From Phaseolus vulgaris (lineage: Eukaryota > Streptophyta > Magnoliopsida > Fabales > Fabaceae), in NCBI RefSeq assembly GCF_000499845.2, contig NC_023754.2, positions 13,720,993-13,784,992 on the forward strand: DNA of 64,000 bases, written 5' to 3'. A program made the position numbers and the translations under genes. This document shows, piece by piece, positions 1-11,215 of the stretch. The notes under the pieces are model-generated. The model did no database searches, was not told where the DNA came from, and worked only from the letters and a program-made list of their open reading frames with translations. Position 1 is the first letter of the stretch, and each line of letters starts with the position of its first letter.

Positions 1-2384
1 AACCCAGACGATGCTAAGAATCTTAGATGGCATGCAAATGAGAGGAAATGCGATGGCATGTACCGACATCCAGCTGATTCTATTCAATGGAAGAAATTTG
101 ATGATGACTTTCCAGAATTTGGTAAAGAATCAAGAAATATCCGACTTGGTTTAGCTACAAACGGAATGAATCCGTTTGGTAATATGAGTACAAATCACAG
201 TTCATGGCCTGTATTACTAGTTATTTACAACTTACCTCCTGGATTGTGCATGAAGCGAAAATACATGATGTTGTCTATGATGATATCCGGTCCGAAATAA
301 CCAGGGAATGATATTGATGTTTATCTAAGTCCCCTAATTGAAGATTTGAAGTTAATGTGGGACCAGGGTGTCGAAGTATTTGACGGATTTGCTAATGAAA
401 CTTTCAAGCTTCATGCCATGTTATTTTGCACCATCAATGACTTTCCGGCATATGGTAACTTATCAGGTTATAGTGTTAAGGGTCACAAAGCGTGTCCAAT
501 AGGCAAAGAAGACACTGCTTCTCAACAATTGAAACATGGAAGGAAAACAATATATCTTCGGCATCGGAGGTTTCTTAGAAGTCATCATCCTTACCGGAGG
601 TTGAAAAAAAGCCTTTAATGGACACCAAGAGGGTAGTGGTCCACCAACTCCATTAACCGGTGTTGAGGTTTACGAAAAGGTAAATAACATAGACCACACC
701 TTCGGTAAGTCCAAAAAAGTCATCTGTGACAAATATTTGGAAGAAGAAATCAATCTTCTTTGATCTTCCGTACTGGTCGAGGTTAGAAGTCAGACATTGT
801 ATAGATGTAATGCATGTTGAGAAGAATGTGTGTGATAGCTTAATTGGTACACTTCTTAACATTAACGGGAAGACGAAGGATGGTCTAAATGCTCGTTTAG
901 ATTTGATTGAGATGAACATACGCGGCGAGTTGGCACCCATAGAAATGGGTAAGCGTACATATTTGCCCCCAGCCTGTTACACAATGTCAAAAGATGAAAA
1001 AATTAGTTTTTGTCAATGTCTAAAGGGTGTGAAAGTGCCACAAGGACATTCCTCAAATGTGAAGAGCCTAGTGTCAATGCAAGATTTGAAGTTAATTGGG
1101 TTGAAGTCTCATGATTGTCACATCCTGATGCAACAGTTGTTGCCGGTAGCTATCCGTGGGATCTTACCAAAAAATGTTAGACATACCATAACCCGTTTAT
1201 GCTCATTCTTCTCTTCCATCTGTTGTAAAGTCATTGATCCCTCAAAACTAGATGAACTTCAAAATGAAATTGTTGTTATCTTGTGTGAATTGGAGATTTT
1301 TTTTCCTCCGTCTTTTTTTGACATCATGGTTCATCTAGTGGTGCATCTGGTAAGAGAGGTTAGATTGTGTGGACCAGTGTACTTAAGATGAATGTATCCT
1401 GTTGAGCGGTATATGAAAATTTTGAAAGGTTATGTGAAAAATCATTATCGTCCAGAGGCTTCAATGATTGAAAGGTACATAGCTGAAGAAAGTATTGAAT
1501 TTTGTTCAGAGTACATGACAAAAGCAAATCCAATAGGTGTTCCAGCTAATTCATGGCACCACAGGCGTTCTACAACTAAATGTTTACGTGGTGTGAATAT
1601 TGTAAGCAAATCTCGATCAGAAGTCTTGCAAGCACATTTGTACATATTGAATAACACAGATGAAGTTGTACCTTACATAGAAGCTCATAAAGCCATTGTG
1701 AAGGCAAATAACCCAAGACAAGCAGAGAAATGGGTCTTGATGGAACATAATAGAACTTTCATGCCTTGGTTTAAAGATGAGGTGTTCAAGGATTCAACGG
1801 CATCAGAGACCTTGACTTGGTTGGCTGCTGGATTGAAGTTTGATGTCATCTCATGTACAACGTACGAAGTGAATAATTGTATATTTTACACGAAGTCCAT
1901 GGATGAAAAGAGTACAGTTCAAAATTCTGGTGTTACTCTTGAAGCCGAGTCAATGCAGTTTTCGACTTCGAAAGATACAAATCCAGTACTTGGATCAATG
2001 GCATACTATGGGTTTATAGAAGAGATATGGGAGATTGACTACACTAAGTTTTCCGTTCCAGTTTTCAAGTGTAAATGGGTTGACAATAAAAGTGGGGTTA
2101 AAATTGATGAATCAGGACTCACACTAGTGGACTTTCGAAAGATAGGGTATCGAGATGAGCCATTTATAATGGTTCAACAAGCATCTCAGGTTTTCTATGT
2201 GAAAGATCCTACGTCAGAACATTGGTATGTCATTTTACACGGAAAAAAACAAGGGGAAGCCCTAGATGATATTGAAAATGGCGAAACTCGTTCATTCACA
2301 CCAATGATAACTAATAAAGATGACGATGTACTTGATGATGTACATGCAACCCGTAAAGACCACAGTGAAGGAATTTACATATAA
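1..2384 (+). pseudogene. CACTA TNP2-like transposase (Transposase_21, DUF4218, DUF4216 regions), broken
   Basis: Bases 1-297 translate without a break into a TNP2 segment (WHANERKCDGMYRHPAD, then NIRLGLATNGMNPFGN), entering from the left edge. A TAA at 298-300 interrupts it, and the expected PGNDIDVYL follows in the same frame. An extra A in the A-run near 603-609 shifts the frame, and another shift occurs near 745. The stretch 745-1388 carries the VRHCIDVMHVEKNVCDSL block and the DUF4218 start (FFPPSFFDIMVHLVVHL). A TGA at 1389-1391 falls where the family has a tryptophan, directly before MYPVERYMK. From 1392 to 2384 the frame is open through the rest of DUF4218 and a DUF4216 block (KCKWVDNKSG..., FVKDP-like). 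The normal product excises and reinserts the transposon. With two stops and at least two shifts this copy should not make a full protein. Confidence 0.9.
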
Positions 2385-2502
2385 ACATTCAACCCACATG
2401 CAACATGTAAATAAACATTTATAATTTTTTGTATTATTTTTATATGATTTTAATTCGATGCACATTAACTAATGTTTGTTACCTAATTTTTTTAACAGAG
2501 AC

Positions 2503-4897
2503 ATGGATGACGACCAGACTCCAGACAGACCTCGATCTGGACGAGGCAGTAGAGGACCTACTAGATTGAAGCGTCTTGCATTGAGACGTGCTGCTGGTGA
2601 GAAGACACATGTTGACATTGACGTCAACACTGGAGTGGCTTTTGGTCCTAAGGCAGATGAGTTTATGAGCTATCTTGGAGTTGTTTCTCGTGAGAGGCTC
2701 TCCATTTTGATTAATTCATGGGATGAGGTTTCAGAGGTTGATCGGAACATGCTATGGGAGGATGTTCTGGTAAGCTTTACATTATTATTGTTATCATATA
2801 ATGCCTTTTAATATTGATTAATTAATTTTAATTTGATGATGTTATTTTCCAGGCAAACTTTGACATTCCTGATGTGGAACCGCTTCGATCAAAGATATTA
2901 TCCAATATCGCACTTAAATTTCGTACCTTTAAGTCAAGACTGACTTCGAGATACATTTTTGGCGACCTTAAAGACGAAAATCCATGTTTAAAGTACCAAC
3001 ATATTGATGAAGAGACATGGCGTCTTTTTAGAGAAAGCCGTGAAAATGAGGCTTGGATGGTAAGTGAAGTAACTTTTTTGTTTATATAACATTAATAAGT
3101 TTATCTTATTTACTTCAGTTTGTTTATTTCAATTATGACAGGATCGTCGGAAGAAAGCTCAAGAGATAGCTTTGAAGAATCTTACCCCGCACGTTATGTC
3201 TCGTTCGGGGTATAGAAAACTTGAGCAAACACTGATGGTGGAAAAGGAGAAATCTCAAGAGGGAATATTGTCTGAGAATGTGGAAACAGGGGTCACTTCT
3301 CCTCCATCACCACCTTTTCGCCATGTAAAATGGAAGAGGGCCCGAATTAAAAAGTTGGGTGCACCAAGTTCTGAGCAATCCGGGGTTATAATCGAAAAAA
3401 TTGTAAGTTATTTTTGTTATTTTCAATTTTTTTAAAGCATTAATTATATTAATGATTGAAAATATGATTTTTGTGTACTCTTGCAGGATTCCTTGGAATC
3501 CGACGGTAAATTTGTTGCTGAAGGTCGTCACGATATCCTGGTTGAAGCAATTGGACGACCTGAACACTCTGGTCGTGTTCGTGCCACTAGACAAGGGGTC
3601 AGAATTAAACTTTATTTTGGAGTTTCAGAACGATAGCCATCCTCCTCCTCCAAGAAGGAAACTCAAATGAAGAGTAAGTTACGTGAAGAAATAATGGAGG
3701 AGATGAGAAAGGAGACTGATTTGATGTGGCTGGAGATGAAAAAGGAGAATGATCGAATGCGACAAGAGTTTCTATCGCAACAAGTTTGTGCTGAGCCGAT
3801 TGAACCCCTTGTTAGTCCCACTCCCAAGAGCACAAAGGGGAGTTGTGTTACATATAATTTAATACAAATGTTGTTTATCTTGTAGAAACCTTTTCAGCCA
3901 CCAAGTCCGAAAAAGAAGCGTGAGGTTCCAGTTGACGATCCTATGGCTTCCCTACGTCTCATTGCTAGTCAGATTGGCGATGATCCTTTTCCAGTTCCGT
4001 GGGATAATACATTTTTTCAAATAAACACTGAACTGCCACTGATGATTTACAACACAGATTTATCAGAATTTATATATGGGAAACAGGAGCTCAATATAAG
4101 TATAATTCAATTTTTTATGATGTAAGTATCTTTACCTATTATTCAATTTACTTTATGTTAAATTATTATTGATTATGCTTTAACTAAAAACTTGTAGGTT
4201 TTTGCATAGAGTCTGTATCACTGAGGGGAAGGAAAATATGTATGGATTCTTAGATCCTGCATATACTAATCCCGTTGGACCAAACTCAACTGAGACTCAA
4301 GCATACATCACTAACATCCTGGAAAAAGAGGGAAAACAAATTTATTTATGCCCTTATATTAATGAGTAAGTTTAATTATATGTCATCAATTATTATTATT
4401 TCATGTTTTAAATAATTACTAACTCTTTTCATTGATCATATAGGCATCATTCGCAGTTACTTGTCTTATCAATGGTTGATAAGACTGCTGTGTGGTTCTG
4501 TTCCCTACACAAGAAGATGCCCACAAAATTTAAGGATATCATTGATACGTAAGTATAGTATAAACTTAACTTTGTATGTTACTAATTAACCATCTACTAA
4601 CGAGGTTTTTTGTATTAACCAGTTCATGGCGTGGATATAACATCCTAAAAGGTCGATCCAGTTCAAATAATTTGAACTACATAAGAGTAAAGGTTTGTAA
4701 TTTTTTTCTTTCTCTATTATCATTGTTTATCAATATACTAACATATTACTTTTTATTGAATTATAGTGTAATAAACAACCAGGAAGCTATGAGTGTGGCT
4801 ATTACATTATGCAATGGATGATTACCATTATAAGACTAGGTGTTAAAACTGGTTGGAAAGAGGTACTATATATGTTAAATCATTTTTATAATTCTTG

Positions 4898-4928
<31 letters not shown>

Positions 4929-5068
4929 CTAAAAACTAATTTATGTCAACTTTGCAATGCAGTTATTCACAGAAGAAACACCAATGAATGAGGAAGGAAT
5001 TTCATATGTTAGAGATTCTTGGTCCACATATTTCATTAATTTTTATAACTCTAGCATAGGTAAACAAT
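2503..5068 (+). pseudogene. Second CACTA gene: plant transposase-like N-terminus plus Ulp1/C48 protease domain, multi-exon
   Basis: The likely start is ATG at 2503 (MDDDQTPDRPRSGRG). Exons I can place: 2503-2769, 2853-3059, 3142-3402 and one from 3487, each with GT donor and AG acceptor. They encode a basic N-terminus, a WxLF-type transposase-associated segment, and the GRPEHSGRVRA motif common in these proteins. A TAG at 3634-3636 stops the frame just before a charged coiled coil (KSKLREEIMEEMRKETD). Later exons between about 3890 and 5068 form a cysteine-protease-like domain: HHSQLLVLSMVDKTAVWFC near 4444-4500 and QPGSYECGYYIMQWM near 4780-4825, which keeps the catalytic Cys. The His is present but the usual following Trp is Ser. 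The frame ends at TAA near 5068. Such fused Ulp1-like genes are common in plant CACTA elements; their role is unclear. Confidence 0.8.
4901..4928. repeat. (AT)n microsatellite in an intron of the CACTA second gene
   Basis: An uninterrupted AT dinucleotide run of about 14 units lies in the intron before the last exon of the CACTA second gene. Confidence 0.95.
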
Positions 5069-5214
5069 AGTGGTTTTATTATATGTAATTTGATCACTTG
5101 TAAATGTACATTTTGATGATTTCAATTGATTACTATATTTCTGTATTTGTCTGGCTGGGTTTGATCATTATGCAGGTTATTAAAATATATGGTTTTTGCA
5201 CAAAACAAAGTGAA

Positions 5215-5527
5215 CTTTAAAAAAAAAATCACTATTTACAAATGCGGTCATTTACCAAGACCGCATTTGTAAATAGTGATTTATGAATGCGGTTTTTACC
5301 AAGACCGCATTCATAAATCCTAAATCCCAAACCCACTCCCTAATTCAGAATAATATACAAATGCGGTTATTTTAGGTAACCGCATTTGTAAATGTGATTT
5401 ATGAATGCGGTCCTATGACCGCATTTGTAAATGCCAGATTTACGAATACGTGCTGATCAAATGCGGTTCTATGACCGCATTTGTAAATTTAAAATAGCCG
5501 CATTTGTTTTACATATCTGCACTAGTG
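5215..5527. repeat. CACTA 3' subterminal repeats and terminal TAGTG
   Basis: At least nine copies of a core reading AAATGCGGTC, or its inverse GACCGCATTT, lie in both orientations within about 300 bases. The first pair forms perfect 22-bp arms at 5228-5249 and 5259-5280 around a 9-base loop; further pairs follow. The region ends with TAGTG. In En/Spm elements, subterminal repeats are the binding sites of the element's own DNA-binding protein (established for maize Spm TnpA). That these copies do the same is inference. Confidence 0.85.
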
Positions 5528-6606
5528 GTTCATTCACCTGGAAGTGCATCATAGGGAAAAATGGTGAAAGGAAGGATTTGATTAGGGTTAGGAACAACAA
5601 CGGTGAAACACCTATTTTCAGGGCTGTGCTCACAGGCCAAACAAAGGCCTTTGTGTACCTTCTCGATGTTTCCAAAGATTTAGATGTTTCACTTACGAAC
5701 GATCATGAAGACACCATCCTTCACCAAGCCATTTGGAGAGAATTCTTGGGTAAGCTTTTGAACCTTCTTAATCTCTATCTAGTTCCATCAATCTACATAG
5801 ATGTTCAAAGCTTTTGAACCTTCTTAATCAATAATATTTTCACTTATAACCTTCTTAATCAATGTTCTTTTACTTGTTGATTTGAAATTCACTAATATGA
5901 AACTCTAATAACATTTTCTCACTTTTAATTTTGAAAAATCATTTAGACTGTAGTACCTTTAAAAGAAATACTAATGAAAAAAATAAATCTTTAATTACCA
6001 AAAATTTTGGCATGTTAATTGGTGACACATAGAAATCACTATTTTTATCGGTAAACTTGATGACTAAATTATTGATATTTTTTTTATAATGTGAGTCATA
6101 ATACTTTATATATATTTATATGTTTGAAAAAAAAATACTTCTCTTATATAGTTGAATATTTTATTTAAACAGTTTTTAAAGTTTTGCATATGAATTCATA
6201 CCTTTAATTTGTTTTTTCTAAAAGTAAAATCTGAAAATAATTTTATGTTGTAGATGTAGTTTATTTAGATCCTAAAAAATGAAATTAGCCCTAAACATGA
6301 TTTTGAAAGACCAATAGAATAAATTACTTTCTCATATCACTATTTTAAATTAAAAAATAACTATATGTATGCAATACAAAGAATTTTACAACAACTTAAT
6401 TTGAGAAGATTCAGTTTGATTGGATCAAAATATTTATTGTTAATGATTTGTATGTGTGATTGATATATAGATTTGGCAATTATAATAAACCATTGTTATC
6501 TTGGACTTGTGAACATACGAAACAACGATGGAGCCACATCTATCAAAGTTATCAGCGTTCGAGAGTGGAAGCAATCTCCCATGGTGGAAGCAAATTCTAT
6601 ATTATG
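5528..6606 (+). pseudogene. Ankyrin-repeat gene copy A, truncated by the CACTA element
   Basis: The sequence right of the transposon matches exon 2 of the intact gene from about 24567 onward with few changes (shared LIRVRN, TPIF, DVSKDLDVSLTNDHEDTILH). Exon 2 ends near 5752 at a normal GTAAGC donor. An exon-3 match lies at 6471-6606 after a TATATAG acceptor and keeps the start (NYNKPLLS in one frame). It has lost about 14 bases relative to copy B, between AAAGTT and TCAGCG near 6550, which shifts the frame. Sequence similarity to copy B continues through the next intron to about 6740, then stops. The 5' half lies beyond the left window edge, on the far side of the transposon. No later exons were found. 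This is a dead partial duplicate of the gene at 24009-39258. Confidence 0.88.
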
Positions 6607-7035
6607 GTAAGTGTTGTGCTCATTAATCCCATAATTAAGCCTTTTAATTAATAGTTACAATTTTATGTTGTATACATACTAATTAAAATACATCCTTTCA
6701 AAGAGAGGAATTCTTAATTAATGGCTAGCCTAATAGGGAAAAAGCTTGCAAAGCAAGTCTCAAACCCTAACCTTAAGTCTAACTTGTGGAGTAAGCTTCT
6801 CAAAATCCTATCGTTTCACAAGTTAACATGTAACAAAGTTAGCTTGCAGTTCAAGCTTCAAATCTTCTCCGTTGAGAGAGTGAAAAGTGGCACATGGAAT
6901 GTGACACCACCTAACCTTAAGCAAACACTAACTTAACATCCAAACTAGATTATTTACCCTAGATTGGCATTAACTCTCTCTCTCTCCTAGGGTTAGGTTA
7001 ACATAAACTTTTCATGTCCCAAATACAAGGCCTAT
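6607..7035. other. Intronic remnant of copy A, then unassigned sequence
   Basis: Up to about 6740 the sequence matches the start of intron 3 of the intact gene (shared GGCTAGCCTAATAGGG at 6723 and 25920). From there to 7035 I see only short open frames and a CT-rich patch near 6975, with no recognisable gene or element. Confidence 0.6.
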
Positions 7036-8420
7036 TGATAGTTGTTATTTTGTTATCAAATTAAAATGATTCCAGTGTAGACCTGTCTAACGCTAGAGAG
7101 GTGATAATATAATTGTGGTTAGAGGATCCTAAGTCGTCTCCCAACGAATCCAATAGTAAAATTAGTAAATTTGTGTTTATAATCTCTCTGCAAGCAATAA
7201 GAATAAATATAAAAGGGGGTTGAGATAGTTGTGCAGAAAATATAAAAAAGATTAAAATAGCAATTAAAAAGCGGTTGATCCCCAAGTTCCTCCACCAATG
7301 AATTCTTCATAAGTCATCTAAAGAATATCATCCTTCAATTCTCACACAGAGTTAAACCAGATTGAACATGCACCAATCTTATTCAACTTAAAACTCACCA
7401 GTAAAGCATGCGTCTACTGGTTTAATCAGTACCCACTTCTTTCCATTCATATACTCTATGAGAATGCTTATCTCCTCTCTCTTGAATCATGCGCCCAAGA
7501 CATTAATTAGAACAATGCGAACTAACTAAAAAACCAAAGTTTAAGATAAGGAAGATTCTCAATCATGCGTTCAAGTACAACCTCTTACGAAAACTAGTTT
7601 TCCAGGAGATTAGAATGTTAAAACAATTGCTATACAAAATTAGAAAAACGAAACTTTTATTCATCAAAACCTCAGAACCCAATGGGGAATTGCAAAGGAA
7701 TCAATAAAAAAGGTTTATTCTTCCATGCGGAGGAAAAGAAAAGTATTACAAAGAAGAAAAGAAACTAAGAAAATCCTATGAAGCTCTCCTTAAACGCCAT
7801 CCAAAAAGCTCCTTCTCCCTTCCTTTGAAGTCTCTTTTATAATCTTCTTTTCCTTGCACCAAATCATATTAAAAATCTGTCTTATGATATTGCTTTGCTA
7901 TTATCAGATGTTTACTTTCCTGTTTCAAATTATTAAACATATATCCTCATTCCTAAATAGTCTCAAATTTTATTCTTGCTTCTCTTCCAGATATATTGTT
8001 TCCAATTTTCTCCAGATTTGTGCATTGATTGTAATTGATTTGGACATTGTTGTGAGGGATATTTCAGAAGATTTTCTTGAATAATATCTTCAAAGTATAT
8101 TTGCTTTATTTTTTAAGGATTTTTGCAGAGGAATTTTAATTACAGGATTTTTAGAGAATATCCATGCAGAAATTTGCATTCAGTTCCTTTTTTGAGATAT
8201 TTGCAGATCTAATTCTCTAATTCTTTATTTCAGATTTTGTTTCTTGTTTTGATTCAAAAGAACCAACTTGGGTTAAAAATACAAAATTAACAGAAATAAT
8301 AATTAAGACCTAAATAAACCCAATTAGAAGAATATTAATTAAAATATTGGATTTATTTATTATTACATTCCAATAATTTATGATTAAAGTTAATAAGTGT
8401 GAATAAAACTATGTTCATCA
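7036..8420. mobile_element. Candidate solo LTR
   Basis: The interval starts TGATAG and ends TTCATCA, the TG...CA ends of an LTR, and is bordered by CCTAT on the left and CCCAT on the right, a 5-bp duplication with one mismatch. It is non-coding and A/T-rich. A separate perfect 12-bp direct repeat, AAATACAAGGCC, lies at 7021-7032 and 8451-8462 around it, so the boundaries are not certain. No second copy exists in the window. Confidence 0.4.
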
Positions 8421-8659
8421 CCCATATAATATTCTACTCTATTTGTCCACAAATACAAGGCCCAAAATAATTCCTAAACTACTTTACAATTTTTACAAAG
8501 CTAAGAATAAGAAAAAGACTATTCAAATATGAGTGCTCCTCTTCAATAAGACTCCATCTTCTTCTATCCTCTTAGTCAATGGTGTTAAGGCTGGATGATT
8601 TACATCAAGGTAGAGACATATAATGTTAAATTGAAAAATAAAAAGATTCAAAATAAAGG
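8421..8659. other. Unassigned spacer
   Basis: Short A/T-rich sequence between the candidate solo LTR and the LINE fragment. I see no gene or repeat in it. Confidence 0.5.
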
Positions 8660-9130
8660 GAAAAATAACAATTTTTACACTTTGCCTTAGAAATTGAAGG
8701 CTCTACCATCTATTCAACACTTTGCATGGAAAAAAGTTTTAAACAAAGTGACAACAAAGGAAAACTTGTGTCGCAACAAAATAATGATAGGAAATAATTT
8801 GTATGCAATGATAGAAAATAATTTGTATGCAATGTGTGAATTGTGAGAGGAATGAACTAGTCATTTGTTTTTTAGTTGTAAGGTCGCGAATCAAGTTTGG
8901 AATATGTGGAGTAGGTGAACAAGGGTCACAATACATAATAACCAAGCAAAGGTTCACTTTCAATAATTCAGCTTGATGGAATTAAATGAAAAAGGAAATA
9001 GGATTTGGAGGACTATTTGGATAATTATTGTTTGGAATATATAGAATCAAAGAAATAAAATTATATAGGGTTGACATAAAGAAATTGTTTAGTTTGATAT
9101 ACATAAAAGTTTGGGGTAGATTCTCAAAAG
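8660..9130 (+). mobile_element. LINE fragment, C-terminal zinc-finger (zf-RVT) region
   Basis: Read across frames, the stretch resembles the C-terminus of a plant LINE ORF2: LPSIQHFAWKK and TKENLCRNK near 8700-8775, LYAMCELCERNE near 8815-8860, and a later NRIWRTIWIIIVWNIWNQRN block near 8997-9056. These are the usual zf-RVT and tail motifs. No long frame is open, and no endonuclease or RT region is attached, so this is a decayed 3' fragment. A T-rich stretch (about 9270-9340) follows. It is separate from the larger LINE that begins near 9712, which has its own zf-RVT. Confidence 0.7.
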
Positions 9131-9353
9131 CAATATTTTCTTATCCATATTAGTATCTATGCCAAACAATTTGCATCAGATCCTTGGTGCAATAACCTTT
9201 GAGAGGGAAGAGAGTCAAGGAGTGGGAGGGATAGGTGTTTAGATCATAAAAGTGAGGAGTGCAATAACTCTTATTTTCTTTATTTGCTTTTCTTTTTTCC
9301 TTGTTGTATTCCTTTTTTTCTATCTTTTTTTTTTGTATTTAAAGAGGTAAACT

Positions 9354-9710
9354 ATGAAAATGAGATACACCCCCACACTTATTCAATTCCCAAATAATTT
9401 CAAAGCTCTTTTATATTCTAAGGTACGGATAAACATGGTTTTTCTACTTTTGGGCTTTGTCACTGTTGTCGCGAACCTTGTGCTTCTAGGGAGCTCCGGT
9501 TTCGCCACATGGCCAGGGTGTGCTGCTGTTGATGCGTGCCTCGCGGTCCCAGAGAGCTATAGCGTTGCCTCGATGTGCGTCTCACCGTTTGGGCCAGTCC
9601 AAGCTGCGAAGGTCACCGGTGTTAGGCAGAAAGTTTCAAAGGCTGGGGAATCTAACAGATCTAGCAATGAGACACAGGTGGTGAGACATATACGCTTTGA
9701 TGGTATATGA
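9354..9710 (+). other. GC-richer open frame of unknown nature upstream of LINE RT
   Basis: A 118-codon open frame lies here, with bases about 9465-9660 clearly richer in G+C than anything around them (for example AGGTCACCGGTG and CCACATGGCCAGGG). I do not recognise the translation. It includes a short hydrophobic run (FVTVVANLVLLGSSG). The LINE RT homology begins directly after it. It could be captured host DNA, an unusual LINE 5' part, or chance. I make no functional call. Confidence 0.3.
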
Positions 9711-9711
9711 G

Positions 9712-10222
9712 CCACATGTTGGACAGTGTGTTGGTAGCTAGTGTGACCCTTGAGGAAGTAAAGAGGAAAAAAAGAGTGTGTGCTTTTTAAAGTGGATTAT
9801 AAGAAGGTCTATGATTCAATAAGTTGTGCGTTCTTGTTTTATATGTTATGAAGGATGAATTTCTCTGAAAAGTGGATTGAATGGATAAAGAATTGCCTTA
9901 AATCTTCTTTGATTTTGGTGCTAGTAAATGGTAGCTTAACTGCTGAATTCAATCCAAAAAAGGTCTAAGGCAAGGGGGTCCTTTAACACCCTTTTTCTTT
10001 CTCATTGCAGCTGAGGGGGTAGCAGGAGTGGTTAGACAGGCGGAAGAGAAGAAGCTTTTGGAGTGCGTTGAGGTTGGTGTAAGGCGAATAAATGCGACTA
10101 TGTTGCACTACGCGGATGACACTTTTTTTTTTTGTAATACTGATACCCAGGGTGTTAGGACTTTAAAATCGATCTTGAAGTGTTTTGAAGTTGCCTCTGG
10201 GCTTAAAGTTAACTATTCTAAG
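9712..10222 (+). pseudogene. LINE reverse transcriptase core, frameshifted
   Basis: Across frames this gives the LINE RT palm: a DSVLVAS start, FFKVDYKKVYDS near 9785, LRQGGPLTPFFFLIAAEG near 9965-10020, and MLHYADDTFFFCN near 10100-10138 with the catalytic YADD. From 10028 to 10222 one frame is open to VASGLKVNYSK. A G-rich slip near 9964 (ggtctaaggc) and other indels break the upstream part. It encodes the polymerase that would copy LINE RNA at the target site. The normal next residues (VGGVGV...) reappear at 11219 after the solo LTR insertion. Confidence 0.85.
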
Positions 10223-11210
10223 TGATGTGATTCCAATAGCCACATAGAACAAGATTCTTGACACTTTGAGGAATCACCTTGAGCTGGAAAATGTAGAGGC
10301 ACTTTCTTAGAAGTTGGATCATAGTTCTAAGATCAAGAACTCACCAAAACAAGTACCAAATCCCAAACTCATTTGGATGAACCAAATATTGTCAAATTGA
10401 ATCAACAAAGGAGAAGGAAAAGAACAAACCGAACAGAATTGAACTTCAAAACAAAAGAACCGAACAGAATTTAAAAACTAAACAGAAAATAGGTGCTGGA
10501 AAATTAAAGGAACCGAAACAAAAACAACTCAAAACTCAAGGCAATAAGAACAAATTGAAGAAGAAGAAAGGAAGGAGAAGAGAATGCTCATGAAGATGGA
10601 GGAATGGTTGGATGATCACGCCACTAGAAGAATGGATGCTCCTAGATGAGTGTGGAAGCCGCCACTTGAGGAAACCATGGTCCTTCAAGATAAGACTAGA
10701 GAAGAAGCTCAAAGCTCTCCAAATGCTCACTCCAATTTTGAGTATAGTTTCTTTAGATAAAATTCAAATCTGAAATTTACAAGGAAGGCACCTCTATTTA
10801 TAGCCTAAGGTGCTGAAAAATGAAAGCTAAACAATTCAAAAACTCCCTCCAAAAGCCACTAGAACCGGCGCTAATTTGCCTAAGCAAGGAAGGTGTGATC
10901 CCTTCCTTCACTTTGGCACCCCCTTTTCTACTCCTACACCTATCTACTAATACACCCCCCTAAAGGTCCTATTTAAAACCTAAAAGATGCTATAACAAAA
11001 GAGGTTTCTAAGGTTTCCCTCTAAGCACCTTCAACTAAAGACACTACAAAAAGAGAAAATAAATGTCCTCTTGCTCCCAAGGCTTTGAACATGCTTCTTG
11101 TAATCCTTTGAGGTGGACTTTGACCTCCATGGGCATCCTCCATTTGTGCCTCCACCTCTTCTTGAGCTTGATGAGTGGCCTCCATGTTCTCTTGGGCTTG
11201 ATCTCCATCA
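10223..11210. mobile_element. Solo LTR, 988 bp, inserted in LINE RT
   Basis: The block starts TGATGTGATT and ends TCTCCATCA, a TGATG/CATCA terminal inverse. It is bordered by perfect 5-bp duplications CTAAG at 10218-10222 and 11211-11215. Removing it and one duplicate rejoins the LINE frame (VNYSK to SKVGGVG). A TATA-like CTATTTATAG near 10792-10801 suggests an LTR promoter, in which case transcription would be on the plus strand. There is no internal coding region, consistent with LTR-LTR recombination. The open frames inside are incidental. Confidence 0.88.
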
Positions 11211-11215
11211 CTAAG

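Larger units (their letters stand above)
1..5527 (+). mobile_element. CACTA (En/Spm) DNA transposon, 3' portion
   Basis: The element runs off the left edge. What is visible is a TNP2-like transposase relic, then a second gene with a C-terminal Ulp1-like protease, then a hairpin-rich subterminal region that ends in ...TCTGCACTAGTG. The last five bases, TAGTG at 5523-5527, are the inverse of the CACTA terminus that names the superfamily. Gene order, two-gene content and terminus all agree with plant En/Spm elements (established knowledge). The sequence directly to the right is the interior of an ankyrin-gene exon, so the transposon landed in that exon. GTT at 5528-5530 is a plausible 3-bp target duplication, but its left partner lies outside the window. 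Stops and frameshifts in the transposase suggest the copy is no longer autonomous. Confidence 0.93.

Noticed and set aside
7021..8462. 12-bp direct repeat AAATACAAGGCC as a LINE or SINE target duplication
   Set aside because: No poly-A or promoter boxes lie inside; the TG...CA ends with a 5-bp near-duplication fit a solo LTR better.
9354..9710. Possible membrane protein gene
   Set aside because: Only one short hydrophobic stretch, no recognisable family, and an abrupt junction to LINE sequence; kept only as an unknown segment.
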